Of a stretch of 64,000 nucleotides of DNA, positions 15,915-24,904 are shown piece by piece. Origin of the DNA: Clostridia bacterium (lineage in GTDB: Bacteria; Bacillota; Clostridia; TANB77; CAG-508). How positions within the stretch are numbered: the first letter of the stretch is position 1; each line of letters begins with the position of its first letter. Both the position numbers and the translations under genes were made by a program. The stretch covers positions 1 to 64,000 of the forward strand of contig JAFXPH010000002.1 of assembly GCA_017528085.1 (NCBI GenBank). Reading direction: 5' to 3'. The notes under the pieces are model-generated. The model worked only from the letters and a program-made list of their open reading frames with translations, was not told the DNA's origin and did not search any database.

Positions 15915-17527
15915 TAAATTATCTCCTTAAATAATGTAGCTTCTTTCTTCTTAAGTATTGTAGAAATAATTATTAATTCTAAAATTTCAACTGCTAAAAC
16001 ATATACAGCAGCCATTATAAATGTTTTTGCCCAAATTGATACTATTATAGTTAAAACAACATCAGCTAAACATAGTCCAATATACATAAGTAAATTCACA
16101 TTTTGTTTTACAGCTTGCATTTCTGTATCCCAATCAAGTTTTGGATTCTTTAAATCTAGCATAACACCCATAATTCCATCTTTTAAGGCAATTATCACAA
16201 ATATTACTAATAGTAGTAAGTATACCCAGATTGGATAGTTAAATAAGAACCACGCTAAAAGTAATACATATATCATAGAAATTATTGAAAGCATGAAGTG
16301 TGTATTATTCATAAGTAGTGCCAACTTTATATTACTTATTGGTAATGTTTTAAATACAACTGCATCTTTACCATATTTAGTAAACGCTACTGCGCTGGAT
16401 ACATTAAACATCATAAATGATCCAAACATTGCAACTAAAACTGTAAGTGTAATATGATTAAATCCAAATGTTTTAATTACCTCAAGTGATGGTAAGTCAA
16501 TTTCTTCAAGTGCATTCGCTCTAATTGCAAATGGACTAAAGAAAAGTACTGGAAGCAAAACTGCAGGTATTAATATCTGCATTAAGTATATTGGCACCTT
16601 AATTATTGTCTTAAAATCATTTGATAGTATTGCATGAGCAATTCCTTTTGGTTTAAAGTCTTTATTTTGAAAATTTTTTTGCTTTCCTTTAGATCCCATA
16701 TACTTAATACCCAAGGTTTTAATATATGGTCTGTCACATACATAAGTACATATAACTCCAGTTAAAACTGAAAGTCCTAAAAGGATAACTATATTTCTAA
16801 CAGAATTAGTTCCTGTTAATATATCAGATATTGGGTTAAATATTTCTAAATATTTTTGACTTAAAGTTGAATCTGCAGCTTCTGCCATAGCAATAATTTC
16901 TTGCTCTGTTAATTCTTCATTACTTGTCATACTTGTTATACCAAATACTCCAACTAAGACTATAACAGATACAACTGTACCAACATATTGGATAAATGTT
17001 TTATTCTTTAAGAATCTTAAATGTAATACTAAAAATGTCATTAAAGATGTTACTATATATGTTGGTATTATTGGAAATATTATTCCTACTATTAAAGCAT
17101 ATACAATCAATATCCAATTATTTGTAAGATATGCTAAATACCCAATTGTAGGTAATATAAATAGTAGTGAAGATAAACTTGAATATGATGCAAGAAGTAT
17201 ATTCTTACATGCAAATATGTTCCTAGTTTTAATTGGGTAAGTTAAAAGCACTTCATTATCTTTAGATAAGAAAAGTACGTCAATTGATGAAAATATTATT
17301 CTTATCATTAATAGCACAAAACATGTTGTTAATATTCCTTTTACAACTATTCCTTCCATGTGAAGAGGGACAAGTACTGATAAAGATTCTTTTGCTGCAG
17401 CAATAAGCAATGCTCCAAAGTATACTATTATAAATAGATAAAGCATTATTGTTTTCTTTAGCTTTCCCTCTTTTGGAGTATATGCATTTTTAAATAATAA
17501 TTTATTAATAATTAAAAAATCTCTCAT
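15914..17527 (-). CDS. ABC exporter membrane subunit
   Basis: 537 residues with about ten or more hydrophobic segments (for example near 28-48, 62-80, 115-150, 155-175, 183-203, 245-265, 315-335, 360-385, 405-445, 470-520). It matches the putative ABC exporter family of Firmicutes, in which one long permease works with a single ATPase. The gene begins exactly where the ATPase gene ends (shared base at 17527), and its stop overlaps the ATP-grasp start. Substrate unknown. Conserved polar loops include FLSKDNEVLLTYPIKTRNIF near the N-terminus, a segment often seen in this family. Confidence 0.85.
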   Translation of the reverse strand: MRDFLIINKLLFKNAYTPKEGKLKKTIMLYLFIIVYFGALLIAAAKESLSVLVPLHMEGIVVKGILTTCFVLLMIRIIFSSIDVLFLSKDNEVLLTYPIKTRNIFACKNILLASYSSLSSLLFILPTIGYLAYLTNNWILIVYALIVGIIFPIIPTYIVTSLMTFLVLHLRFLKNKTFIQYVGTVVSVIVLVGVFGITSMTSNEELTEQEIIAMAEAADSTLSQKYLEIFNPISDILTGTNSVRNIVILLGLSVLTGVICTYVCDRPYIKTLGIKYMGSKGKQKNFQNKDFKPKGIAHAILSNDFKTIIKVPIYLMQILIPAVLLPVLFFSPFAIRANALEEIDLPSLEVIKTFGFNHITLTVLVAMFGSFMMFNVSSAVAFTKYGKDAVVFKTLPISNIKLALLMNNTHFMLSIISMIYVLLLAWFLFNYPIWVYLLLLVIFVIIALKDGIMGVMLDLKNPKLDWDTEMQAVKQNVNLLMYIGLCLADVVLTIIVSIWAKTFIMAAVYVLAVEILELIIISTILKKKEATLFKEII

Positions 17528-18243
17528 TACTCTTCTTCCTTTTTCTCTGTTAATTCTAAGAATAAATCTTCTAGAGATTCATTTTTTGCTACTTCTTCAT
17601 AAGAACCAACAAATATTAATTTTCCATTATTTATAATTCCTACTCTATCACAAAGTTTTTCTGCAACTTCTAAAACGTGAGTTGAGAAAAATACTGTATT
17701 TCCTTTTTTAGCATGCTCAATCATTAATTCTTTTAGTTCATGAGCTGCTTTTGGATCTAAACCTGTCATCGGTTCATCTAAGATCCAGTTTTTAGGGTCA
17801 TGAAGAAGTGCTCCAACTAAGATTATTTTTTGTTTAGTACCATGAGAGTATGTATCCATTTGAGAATTTAAATATTCACTTAAGCCAAATCTTTTAACTA
17901 GGTTCATTATTTTCTCTTCTCTATTCTCAACTTTATAAATATCAGCTAAGAAGTTTAAATATTCAATTCCTTTTAGTTTTGGAAAGATTTCAGGGTTATC
18001 TGGTACATAGCCATATTCTTGTTTTGCAAGTTCAGGATCTTTTTTAATATCATAGTCATCTATTTTAATTTCACCTTCAGTTGGCTCTAAGATTCCTGTA
18101 ATCATCTTAATAGTTGTTGATTTACCAGCACCATTTGGTCCTAAAAAGCCAAATATTTCGCCATTTTTAATTTCTAAATCAAGACCATCTACAGCTTTCT
18201 TTCCTTTAACGTATGATTTTGATACATTTTTAATACTAATCAT
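17527..18243 (-). CDS. ABC transporter ATP-binding protein
   Basis: Start chosen at ATG 18243, which follows AAAGGAG; the longer frame to 18285 begins inside a terminator hairpin and has no ribosome site. 238 residues with Walker A GPNGAGKST, Q-loop region YGYVPDNPEIF, signature SHGTKQK (a variant of LSGGQ), Walker B WILDEPMTGLD and the switch His in FFSTHVLEV. It energises the adjacent permease. The signature SHGTKQ is typical of this exporter family. Its Shine-Dalgarno touches the U-tract of the preceding terminator, leaving no room for a separate promoter. Confidence 0.93.
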   Translation of the reverse strand: MISIKNVSKSYVKGKKAVDGLDLEIKNGEIFGFLGPNGAGKSTTIKMITGILEPTEGEIKIDDYDIKKDPELAKQEYGYVPDNPEIFPKLKGIEYLNFLADIYKVENREEKIMNLVKRFGLSEYLNSQMDTYSHGTKQKIILVGALLHDPKNWILDEPMTGLDPKAAHELKELMIEHAKKGNTVFFSTHVLEVAEKLCDRVGIINNGKLIFVGSYEEVAKNESLEDLFLELTEKKEEE

Positions 18244-18260
18244 ATTTTTCTCCTTTAAAA

Positions 18261-18286
18261 AATGCCTGGGACTTAGCCCAAGCATT
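18261..18286 (-). terminator. Terminator of the debranching-enzyme gene, abutting the ABC ATPase ribosome site
   Basis: AATGCCTGGG/CCCAAGCATT stem with a U6 tract at 18257-18262, directly followed on minus by AAAGGAG. It starts five bases after the upstream stop codon. Confidence 0.88.
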
Positions 18287-18290
18287 TCAT

Positions 18291-20336
18291 TTATATTTTA
18301 AGTTTAGTAATTATCTTTATTACTTCAGATACGCTCCATGCTTGAGAGAATGTTCCACCTGATTCATAAGGTGGTTCAGCATTATATAATTCTGAAATAG
18401 TAGCTACACCTTCTGGATTATATAATTCCTTTTTAAATACTTTATATTCATCTTTAATAAATTTTTCATGAGAGATTATCTCTTTTTCTTTTTCTAGTCT
18501 ATCTTTATCTTCATTTATTATATTAGAATAAGCATCTTCATATAATCCAAGTAGCCATGTCCAAGCTGGACCTTGATGATATGATGAATCTCTTTGAAGA
18601 GGTCCTCCTTCGTAATTTGGTATATAATTATCATCATCTGGTGATAATGTTCTTAATCCATATTTTGTAAGAAGTTTCTTAGTGCAAGTACTGAAAATCT
18701 CTTTACCTACTTTACTTGATGGACTAATTACTGGATATGTTAAGCTAATTGCAAATAATTGGTTAGGTCTTACTTTCTCATCGCCAATTACATCATATAA
18801 GCATTTCCTTTTAGCATTATAGAAAGCTTTTGTAAATGATCTTTTATGTGCGTTTGCTTCTTTTTTATACATATCTTGTATATCTTTATTATCAAACTTT
18901 TTAGCTAAGTATTCTAAAGTCTTTAATGCGTTATACCAAAGAGCATTAAGTTCAACTACTTTACCATTTCTAGGTGTTATTGCAGTATCACCAATCTTAG
19001 CATCCATCCAAGTATTTTGAGTATTAGGTGTACCTGATACTAATAAATTATCATTTTTATCTATATAGATATTATTATCATCTAAATCAATTCCACGTTT
19101 ATAATTATCAACTATATTTCTTAGTTTTAAATAGAAATATTTTCCAATAAAATCAAAGTCTTTAGTATATTTTAAGTATTTGTTAATAGCTTCAAATAAT
19201 AGTAGTGATGAATCAGCACTATTATAAAGTGGTCTATTATCAAATCCTGAATATCCATTTGGAACTAATCCTTGTTTTATATCACGAGAAAATGTAAGTA
19301 AAATTTCTTTAGCTAGTTCGAATCTTTTTGTTATTAAGAATAATCCTTCAAATGCAATTAAAGTATCTCTTCCCCAGTCCAAAAACCATGGGTAACCTGC
19401 TAAGCATGAATGAAGTCCAAATATTGGTCTATCGATTACAAAGCTATCAGCAGCTATTACTAAGTCTTTAATTACTTCATTATATTCTTTTTCTTCAGCT
19501 TTAATTCTTACTTTATTAATTTGAAGTTCAGAATCAGCAACTACTTTTTTAAGTCTTTCTTCTTCATCAGAAATTACTTTATTTACATCTGTGATTTCAG
19601 TATTATCTTCTAAAGAACATACAAATGATATTTCTTTTGTCTCTTTAGGTTTAATATCTACTTCATATACTAGAGGAACTACTAAATCTTCTTTATTATC
19701 AAATCCTCTTTCTTCTTCTTTAATGAAGTACATATTCTTAAATATGTCATTATCATGAGCTATTACTCTTGAATCTGAGCAATACATATAAATTGGTATG
19801 TCTCTTACTTTATCTATATAGATTTTTGCTTTAGATCCATCTAAACTTAAATCTAAATCATAATAATGTTCACCATTTAGCTTATGAAAATCTCTGAAAT
19901 TTAGAAGAGGAGCTAAAGTCATCTTAGCTTTTTTATTACTATTTTTAATTACATACTTAATTACTACTGTGTTTCTTCCATATTCCATTGCTATTTTTTT
20001 AGTAATCTTTACAGTTCCACATTTAAATGTATATTCTGGAAGATAATCTTTTTCAAATGATTCTAATGATTTATAACCATCTGAAATATAATTTTCACAA
20101 ACATTAGTATATAAGTTATAACTTTCTCCTGTTTCAAAAGAAATATTTTCATCAAGTTTAGAAAGTACTACATATCTTTTAGCCGGTGGATTAAGTGCTG
20201 CAACTAATAGACCATGATAACGTCTAGTATTTGCACCAATAACAGTTGTAGAAGCATATCCTCCTATACCATTAGATACTACCCATTCATTTTGTAGCCC
20301 ATCCTCTAAGCTCAATTGTTTCTTTGTAATTTTCAT
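18291..20336 (-). CDS. Glycogen debranching enzyme (GH133 amylo-alpha-1,6-glucosidase)
   Basis: 681 residues, normal for bacterial GDE of this type. The N-terminal beta domain begins NEWVVSNGIGGYASTTV and GANTRRYHGLLVA, a family hallmark. The C-terminal (alpha/alpha)6 catalytic domain includes GYPWFLDWGRDTLIAFEG, SADSSLLLFEAI, GTPNTQNTWMDAKIGD, PRNGKVVELNALWYNAL and PLQRDSSYHQGPAWTWLLG. It hydrolyses alpha-1,6 branch points in glycogen or related glucans in the cytoplasm. It lies 33 bases downstream of glmR, so it is probably in the murB-glmR unit. GlmR controls carbon use for the cell envelope, which makes the linkage sensible. Start follows GAGGTGAATACTT. Confidence 0.93.
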   Translation of the reverse strand: MKITKKQLSLEDGLQNEWVVSNGIGGYASTTVIGANTRRYHGLLVAALNPPAKRYVVLSKLDENISFETGESYNLYTNVCENYISDGYKSLESFEKDYLPEYTFKCGTVKITKKIAMEYGRNTVVIKYVIKNSNKKAKMTLAPLLNFRDFHKLNGEHYYDLDLSLDGSKAKIYIDKVRDIPIYMYCSDSRVIAHDNDIFKNMYFIKEEERGFDNKEDLVVPLVYEVDIKPKETKEISFVCSLEDNTEITDVNKVISDEEERLKKVVADSELQINKVRIKAEEKEYNEVIKDLVIAADSFVIDRPIFGLHSCLAGYPWFLDWGRDTLIAFEGLFLITKRFELAKEILLTFSRDIKQGLVPNGYSGFDNRPLYNSADSSLLLFEAINKYLKYTKDFDFIGKYFYLKLRNIVDNYKRGIDLDDNNIYIDKNDNLLVSGTPNTQNTWMDAKIGDTAITPRNGKVVELNALWYNALKTLEYLAKKFDNKDIQDMYKKEANAHKRSFTKAFYNAKRKCLYDVIGDEKVRPNQLFAISLTYPVISPSSKVGKEIFSTCTKKLLTKYGLRTLSPDDDNYIPNYEGGPLQRDSSYHQGPAWTWLLGLYEDAYSNIINEDKDRLEKEKEIISHEKFIKDEYKVFKKELYNPEGVATISELYNAEPPYESGGTFSQAWSVSEVIKIITKLKI

Positions 20337-20369
20337 AAGTATTCACCTCATTAAAAATTTTTTCTTAAG

Positions 20370-22175
20370 TTATTTTTTTCTCTTTTTGTCCTTTGAATCT
20401 AACGCATTTTGCATTTCCATACGTCTTCTATTTAAGATATTAATTTGATTTATTAAGTCCTCATTAATTCTCTTTTGCTCATGTTTGCCAACTTTTTTAC
20501 CATTAACATTTTGATTGTTTTGTTGGTCAAATTGTTGACTTGATACTTGTTGACTTTGATGTTGTTCATAATTTTGTCTAATATCTTTTTTATCCATAGA
20601 ATGTTTGCTAGGTTGTTTTTGCTTTTTCTCATTGTAATTCATCTTAGCAATTCTTTCAGCTCTAGAGATTAAGTTTTCTTTCTTATCTCTAGCTATATTT
20701 CTATTTTTCTTATCAGCTTTTCTAACTGATTCAATTCTCTCGTTGTATTTTTCTCTATATTTACTAGTCTTCTTAATATGTGTTTCTTCTTTAGGAAGTT
20801 TTCCTTTAGCTAGTAATTTTTCTTTTTTAGCTTGTTTCTTTTTTTGCTCTTTTAATACTGATTGAAGTAATAAATACTCTGTAGATTGATGTTGATCATG
20901 ATATTTAAGCTCATTACAGATAAAATCTACAATTAATTGTGCAACTACATCTGGATCATGTCTTATATGACCATCAATAATCTTAGACATATTTCTTTCA
21001 ATTACTTTAACACCTTCAATATTATTAACGTCAGCTTCAACTATTTCTCTACCTTCGTTATTATATTTTCTAATGTATTCAGGAACTATTTCACCAGTAT
21101 CTACTAAACAGTAATCAAATAAATTCATACCAACATGTTCTTTAATTACCTTCAAGTGTTTTGAAAGTGTGAATGCATCAGTTTGACCACGTTCAGTCAT
21201 AATATTTGATAGATAGAATTTTAAACCTTTACTTTCATATATTGTTTTAGCAATATTTTTAACAAGTAAATTTGGAAGTACATTAGTATAAAGTGAACCT
21301 GGAGCAACAATAATTGCTTCAGCTTCTTCTAATGCTTCTATAACACCAGGAGCTGCTTTACAGTTTGTAGGTGTTATAAATATTCTATTTATTGTTTCTG
21401 CTCTTGAATGAACTATTTGAGGAATTCTATCTTTTTCTTTAATAATAGTTCCATCATTTAATTCAGCGTTAATTTCAATTTCATCTAATGTAACTGGAAT
21501 TACTTTACCAGTTATATTTAAAACCTCTGTGGATTTTCTAATTGACTCTGAGATATTTCCGTATAGTTCGTCCATAGCATAAAGATAAATATCACCAAAA
21601 TTTAATCCATGTAAAGTTTCTGTATTTGAGAAGTTTAATTTCATTAAATCACTCATTAAATCTTCTCTATCAGACATAGCAACAATACAATCTTTAATAT
21701 CTTCTGTTGGTAAGAAATCAAGCATCTCTCTTGAAATTGTTGGTCTTTTACCATATGAAGAAACTGTAACTATTGCAGTTAAGTTATTTGTATATTTCTT
21801 TAAACCTCTTAAAATTGTATTTAAACCAGGTCCTCCACCTAAAACAACAATTTTAGGTCCATTTTCATATACTTTTTTATTAAATATTAATGATTTGATA
21901 TTAACTCTTGCATCTTGTTTTGTTATTTCGTTAGTATCATTAGCTTCAATTATAAGTTCTAGATTTCTCTTTTGAATAAATACAATTGAAATACTTATAA
22001 GCAAAACACCAAATACAAATAATGCCGCTATTCTTCCAAGCATGTTGAAATTCATTTCTGTGGTAACTAGTATCTCAGAAATAGAATAGCAAACGCAAAT
22101 CATACCAATTAATATAAGAAATATCCATCTTTTAACTTTTGTACTTGCCTTAAACCATTCAAAAAAAGATTTCAT
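20370..22175 (-). CDS. glmR: GlmR/YvcK-family protein with membrane anchor and basic tail
   Basis: 601 residues, about twice the Bacillus GlmR. Two N-terminal membrane helices (about 17-37 and 47-67) precede the conserved core (about 105-430) with VVLGGGPGLNTILRGLK, VSSYGKRPTISREM, ATP/UDP-sugar-type IIVAPGSLYTNVLPNL and a NIMTERGQTDAF motif. A long Lys/Gln-rich tail (about 440-601) is probably disordered. GlmR binds UDP-GlcNAc and steers carbon into amino-sugar synthesis for peptidoglycan. It sits 12 bases after murB, as in many Firmicutes, but rapZ and whiA are missing from the cluster. The membrane anchor is known in clostridial homologues; the tail is unusual. Confidence 0.9.
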   Translation of the reverse strand: MKSFFEWFKASTKVKRWIFLILIGMICVCYSISEILVTTEMNFNMLGRIAALFVFGVLLISISIVFIQKRNLELIIEANDTNEITKQDARVNIKSLIFNKKVYENGPKIVVLGGGPGLNTILRGLKKYTNNLTAIVTVSSYGKRPTISREMLDFLPTEDIKDCIVAMSDREDLMSDLMKLNFSNTETLHGLNFGDIYLYAMDELYGNISESIRKSTEVLNITGKVIPVTLDEIEINAELNDGTIIKEKDRIPQIVHSRAETINRIFITPTNCKAAPGVIEALEEAEAIIVAPGSLYTNVLPNLLVKNIAKTIYESKGLKFYLSNIMTERGQTDAFTLSKHLKVIKEHVGMNLFDYCLVDTGEIVPEYIRKYNNEGREIVEADVNNIEGVKVIERNMSKIIDGHIRHDPDVVAQLIVDFICNELKYHDQHQSTEYLLLQSVLKEQKKKQAKKEKLLAKGKLPKEETHIKKTSKYREKYNERIESVRKADKKNRNIARDKKENLISRAERIAKMNYNEKKQKQPSKHSMDKKDIRQNYEQHQSQQVSSQQFDQQNNQNVNGKKVGKHEQKRINEDLINQINILNRRRMEMQNALDSKDKKRKK

Positions 22176-22187
22176 TATATACCTCTC

Positions 22188-23102
22188 TTAATCTTCACCT
22201 AAAACGATCATTTCTAGATCGATATCTATGTCACATTTTTCTTTAACTACCTCTTTTGTATGTTCTACTACAGCTAATATATCACTTGCAGTAGCACCTC
22301 CAACATTAATTATGAATCCAGCATGTTTTGTAGAAATTGCTGCACCACCAACCCTAAATCCTTTAAGTCCACATTCATCAATTACTTTTGAAACAATAAT
22401 GTTTTCTTTTCTTTTAAATGTGCTTCCTGCACTAGGGTATTCTAGGGGTTGTTTCTCAACTCTTTTATCTAGATTTTCTTTCATCTTAAGCTTAATATCA
22501 TCTTGATTTCCAGGTTGAAGCTTAATTGTAGTTTCTAGAATGATATTATCAGTACCTGAAAATACACTTTTTCTATATTCGAATTTATGATCTTCAAGTC
22601 CTATTTCATAAATGTTGCCGTTTCTATCCATATACTTACTACTTACTACAACATCTTTCATTTCATTTCCAAATGCTCCAGCGTTCATATATACGGCTCC
22701 GCCTACAGTTCCCGGAATGCCTGATAAGTATTCAAGTCCTGTTAAAGATTCATTTAATGCAATATTTGCAAGTCTTGGTAGAGCAACTCCACTCTCTACT
22801 GTGATATATACACCATCTTCTTTTCTATCAATACTATAATTACTTAGTTCTATGTTACAAACGATACCTCTTATACCGCCATCTTTAACTAAAACATTAG
22901 TACCATTTCCAAGAATTGTAAGTGGAACATTATTTTCTTTAGCATATTCAAGTAGATTTTTAAGTTCTTCCACTTTTTCTACTTTTACAAAGTAATCTGC
23001 GTTTCCACCAACTTTAAATGATGTATGTTTACTCATACTTTCATTTTTGAATATATTATTTTTATTAATTATTTTTATTAAATCGGTCTCTATATCTGTC
23101 AT
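22188..23102 (-). CDS. murB: UDP-N-acetylenolpyruvoylglucosamine reductase MurB
   Basis: 304 residues, type II MurB lacking the extra E. coli loop. FAD-binding N-terminus with LTILGNGTNVLV and GLEYLSGIPGTVGGAVYMNAG (split here by family knowledge), the catalytic-region Ser in YPSAGSTFKR and a C-terminal Glu in DLEMIVLGED. It makes UDP-MurNAc for cell-wall synthesis. Nineteen bases after the prepilin-like gene and 12 before glmR, so part of that operon. Start ATG follows AAGGTGATACATAA. Confidence 0.97.
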   Translation of the reverse strand: MTDIETDLIKIINKNNIFKNESMSKHTSFKVGGNADYFVKVEKVEELKNLLEYAKENNVPLTILGNGTNVLVKDGGIRGIVCNIELSNYSIDRKEDGVYITVESGVALPRLANIALNESLTGLEYLSGIPGTVGGAVYMNAGAFGNEMKDVVVSSKYMDRNGNIYEIGLEDHKFEYRKSVFSGTDNIILETTIKLQPGNQDDIKLKMKENLDKRVEKQPLEYPSAGSTFKRKENIIVSKVIDECGLKGFRVGGAAISTKHAGFIINVGGATASDILAVVEHTKEVVKEKCDIDIDLEMIVLGED

Positions 23103-23121
23103 TTATGTATCACCTTAAATT

Positions 23122-23784
23122 TTATAAATTGTCATCGAAATTGTAAGTTTTATCTTCTAATACATGTGATGTTTCACTATTAGTTCCAATATTACCTTTT
23201 ATATAAAGCAATTTTCCTGTAGAATCTTTCTTATCAGTCAAATCATACACTTCTCCAGTACTATAATTTACAATATAGTTATGTAAGTTTCTGTATTGAA
23301 TTGATTTATCTTGACTTGTTTGACCTTGTACTTCAATTACAACATCTGTTATTCCAAGCATACTTAATTCTTCAGGTCTTAGTTTATAATACAAATCATC
23401 ATAAGTTAAACTTGAATCTGATAGACTAAGATAATCATTCTCAAATACATCAGTTGCATCTCTTTCATCATCATCTGGCAACTCTATATTTCTTACATTG
23501 GTAACTATTTCACCAAAATATGCTGCAGGTCTATTTTCTGGATGACTAGTATCAACTTTAATACCTGTTTGACCAGTTACTTTAGCTTTACTATATTGGC
23601 CCATAACTACTTCTTGAACCATATATAAAGTAGCTGTTTGATTTTTATCATCAACTTTTGAAATTGAATTTAATCCAATAAAAAGTGATGAACCTGCTAA
23701 TATTAAAAGTACTAAAATTGTGATGGCTAACATTATTAATGTAACACCAGATTCATCATTGATTTTACTTACTATTTTTTTCAT
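23122..23784 (-). CDS. Prepilin-like (type IV pilin-fold) exported protein
   Basis: About 220 residues. A short basic leader, MKKIVSKINDESG, is followed by VTLIMLAITILVLLILAG, the cleavable hydrophobic helix of prepilins. The usual Glu at +5 is replaced by Met, as in many atypical clostridial prepilins. The C-terminal 180 residues are polar and secreted, with TGEVYDLTD suggesting a pilin-like beta region. No pilus assembly gene is in the window. It is the first gene of the murB-glmR-debranching unit, with its own promoter. Start: ATG 23784 is 11 bases after GGGAG; GTG 23790, five bases after it, is a real alternative. Confidence 0.7.
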   Translation of the reverse strand: MKKIVSKINDESGVTLIMLAITILVLLILAGSSLFIGLNSISKVDDKNQTATLYMVQEVVMGQYSKAKVTGQTGIKVDTSHPENRPAAYFGEIVTNVRNIELPDDDERDATDVFENDYLSLSDSSLTYDDLYYKLRPEELSMLGITDVVIEVQGQTSQDKSIQYRNLHNYIVNYSTGEVYDLTDKKDSTGKLLYIKGNIGTNSETSHVLEDKTYNFDDNL

Positions 23785-23823
23785 TTGCACACATTCTCCC
23801 TTTATTATAAAAAATGCAAGTTT

Positions 23824-23852
23824 AATATATCATTAATTAAGGTTTTTTACAA
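23824..23852 (-). promoter_or_regulatory. Promoter of the prepilin-murB-glmR unit
   Basis: TTGTAA (23847-23852), 17-base spacer, TATATT (23824-23829) with extended TGA. Confidence 0.7.
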
Positions 23853-23882
23853 GTAAATTTGGTATATTTAGGGCAAAAAAAT

Positions 23883-23911
23883 AGACACTTAAAAGTGCTT
23901 TTTAAGTGTCT
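23883..23911 (-). terminator. Terminator of the 23923-24780 gene
   Basis: AGACACTTAAAA/TTTTTAAGTGTCT stem followed on minus by ATTTTTTT. Confidence 0.9.
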
Positions 23912-23922
23912 TATTTTTACTA

Positions 23923-24780
23923 TTAATAATTTGATATTGGATTGTCTTCATCCTCTTGATTTAAAGTATTTTTAACTCTTCTTGATACTGGTGTCATTTC
24001 TCTAATTGCAGAATCACCTTCAAACCATTCTGATAAATTCTTAATTGCATCCCCTGAATTAAAATCTGAATCATTAGATCTTGTGTTATATGGTGTAGAA
24101 TACTTTCTCCTTGCTTGAGCAACTTTTTCAGGTGTATCATGAATACAATCAACTTTTCTTTTATCTGATACATAGTTACTATCTTCAATTACTTCATAAT
24201 CAAATGAAATAATAACACCCTTATATGGTACTAAAGCTTCTTTTAATTTGTCTAATATAACAATTTCATTCTCATGTTGTTTTTTCTTAATTTCTTCAAT
24301 AGATTGACTAGAAAAGACTTGGTTGATTGTTATTTCAATCATTCTATGAATAGCATTTGAGCTAGAATATTTAGATTGTTCAAATTTGATCTTTGATATT
24401 ACTCTTACATCAATTTTCTTTCCTGTAGATGTAAATGTAGAAAGAATAACATCAATTGTTGAAACTGTTTCCTCGACTGCTTTAGTAACTTCCTTAGAAG
24501 CACTTTTAATTTCAGCTGTATTTCTATTGTGTGTGCTGTGAACATTGTAAGAATCAGTTCTATTATTTCTAATAGAACCATTTGAACCAGCATTATTATA
24601 AATACGAGTTAACTCTTCTGAATCTCCTACTTTTAATTTATAACTTTGACCTTCTTTATAATATTCCAATGTTCCATCAGCTCTTGTTACTTTAGCAGAA
24701 TAGCCTTTTGGAACTGTTCTATTCATAGCTGCATAAAAAATATATATAAATATAATTACAAAGAAAATAAATCCGCCCAT
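23923..24780 (-). CDS. Membrane-anchored hypothetical protein, 285 residues
   Basis: One N-terminal membrane helix (about 2-18: GGFIFFVIIFIYIFYAA) followed by a mostly polar chain. Residues about 20-60 (VPKGYSAKVTRADGTLEYYK) form a short beta region. The middle (about 95-205: KIDVRVISKIKFEQS, IHRMIEITINQVFSS, GVIISFDYEVIED) has the strand-helix rhythm of an SPFH/band-7-like domain, but I do not see a firm match. The tail is disordered and acidic. Single-gene unit with its own promoter and terminator. Start ATG follows AAGGGGGATAATATAA. Function unknown. Confidence 0.75.
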   Translation of the reverse strand: MGGFIFFVIIFIYIFYAAMNRTVPKGYSAKVTRADGTLEYYKEGQSYKLKVGDSEELTRIYNNAGSNGSIRNNRTDSYNVHSTHNRNTAEIKSASKEVTKAVEETVSTIDVILSTFTSTGKKIDVRVISKIKFEQSKYSSSNAIHRMIEITINQVFSSQSIEEIKKKQHENEIVILDKLKEALVPYKGVIISFDYEVIEDSNYVSDKRKVDCIHDTPEKVAQARRKYSTPYNTRSNDSDFNSGDAIKNLSEWFEGDSAIREMTPVSRRVKNTLNQEDEDNPISNY

Positions 24781-24809
24781 TTATATTATCCCCCTTTTAA
24801 TACTCTTTT

Positions 24810-24838
24810 ATTATATCAAACAAGTATTAGTTTTTAAA
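24810..24838 (-). promoter_or_regulatory. Promoter of the 23923-24780 gene
   Basis: TTTAAA (24833-24838), 17-base spacer, TATAAT (24810-24815), extended TGA. Confidence 0.65.
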
Positions 24839-24867
24839 TTACAATAGTATTAAATTTAAGCAACAAA

Positions 24868-24893
24868 AAAGGTACAAGTTTTCTTGTACCTTT
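24868..24893 (-). terminator. Terminator of the glycosyltransferase gene
   Basis: AAAGGTACAAG/CTTGTACCTTT stem followed on minus by TTTG after a U-run. Confidence 0.92.
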
Positions 24894-24904
24894 AAATATT
24901 AAAA

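Noticed and set aside
17527..18285. Longer start of the ABC ATPase at 18285
   Set aside because: It lies within the upstream terminator stem and has no ribosome site; ATG 18243 has AAAGGAG.
24405..24593. Minus-strand frame inside the 23923-24780 gene
   Set aside because: It overlaps in a different frame, has no ribosome site, and its Leu/Gln-rich translation is a frame shadow.
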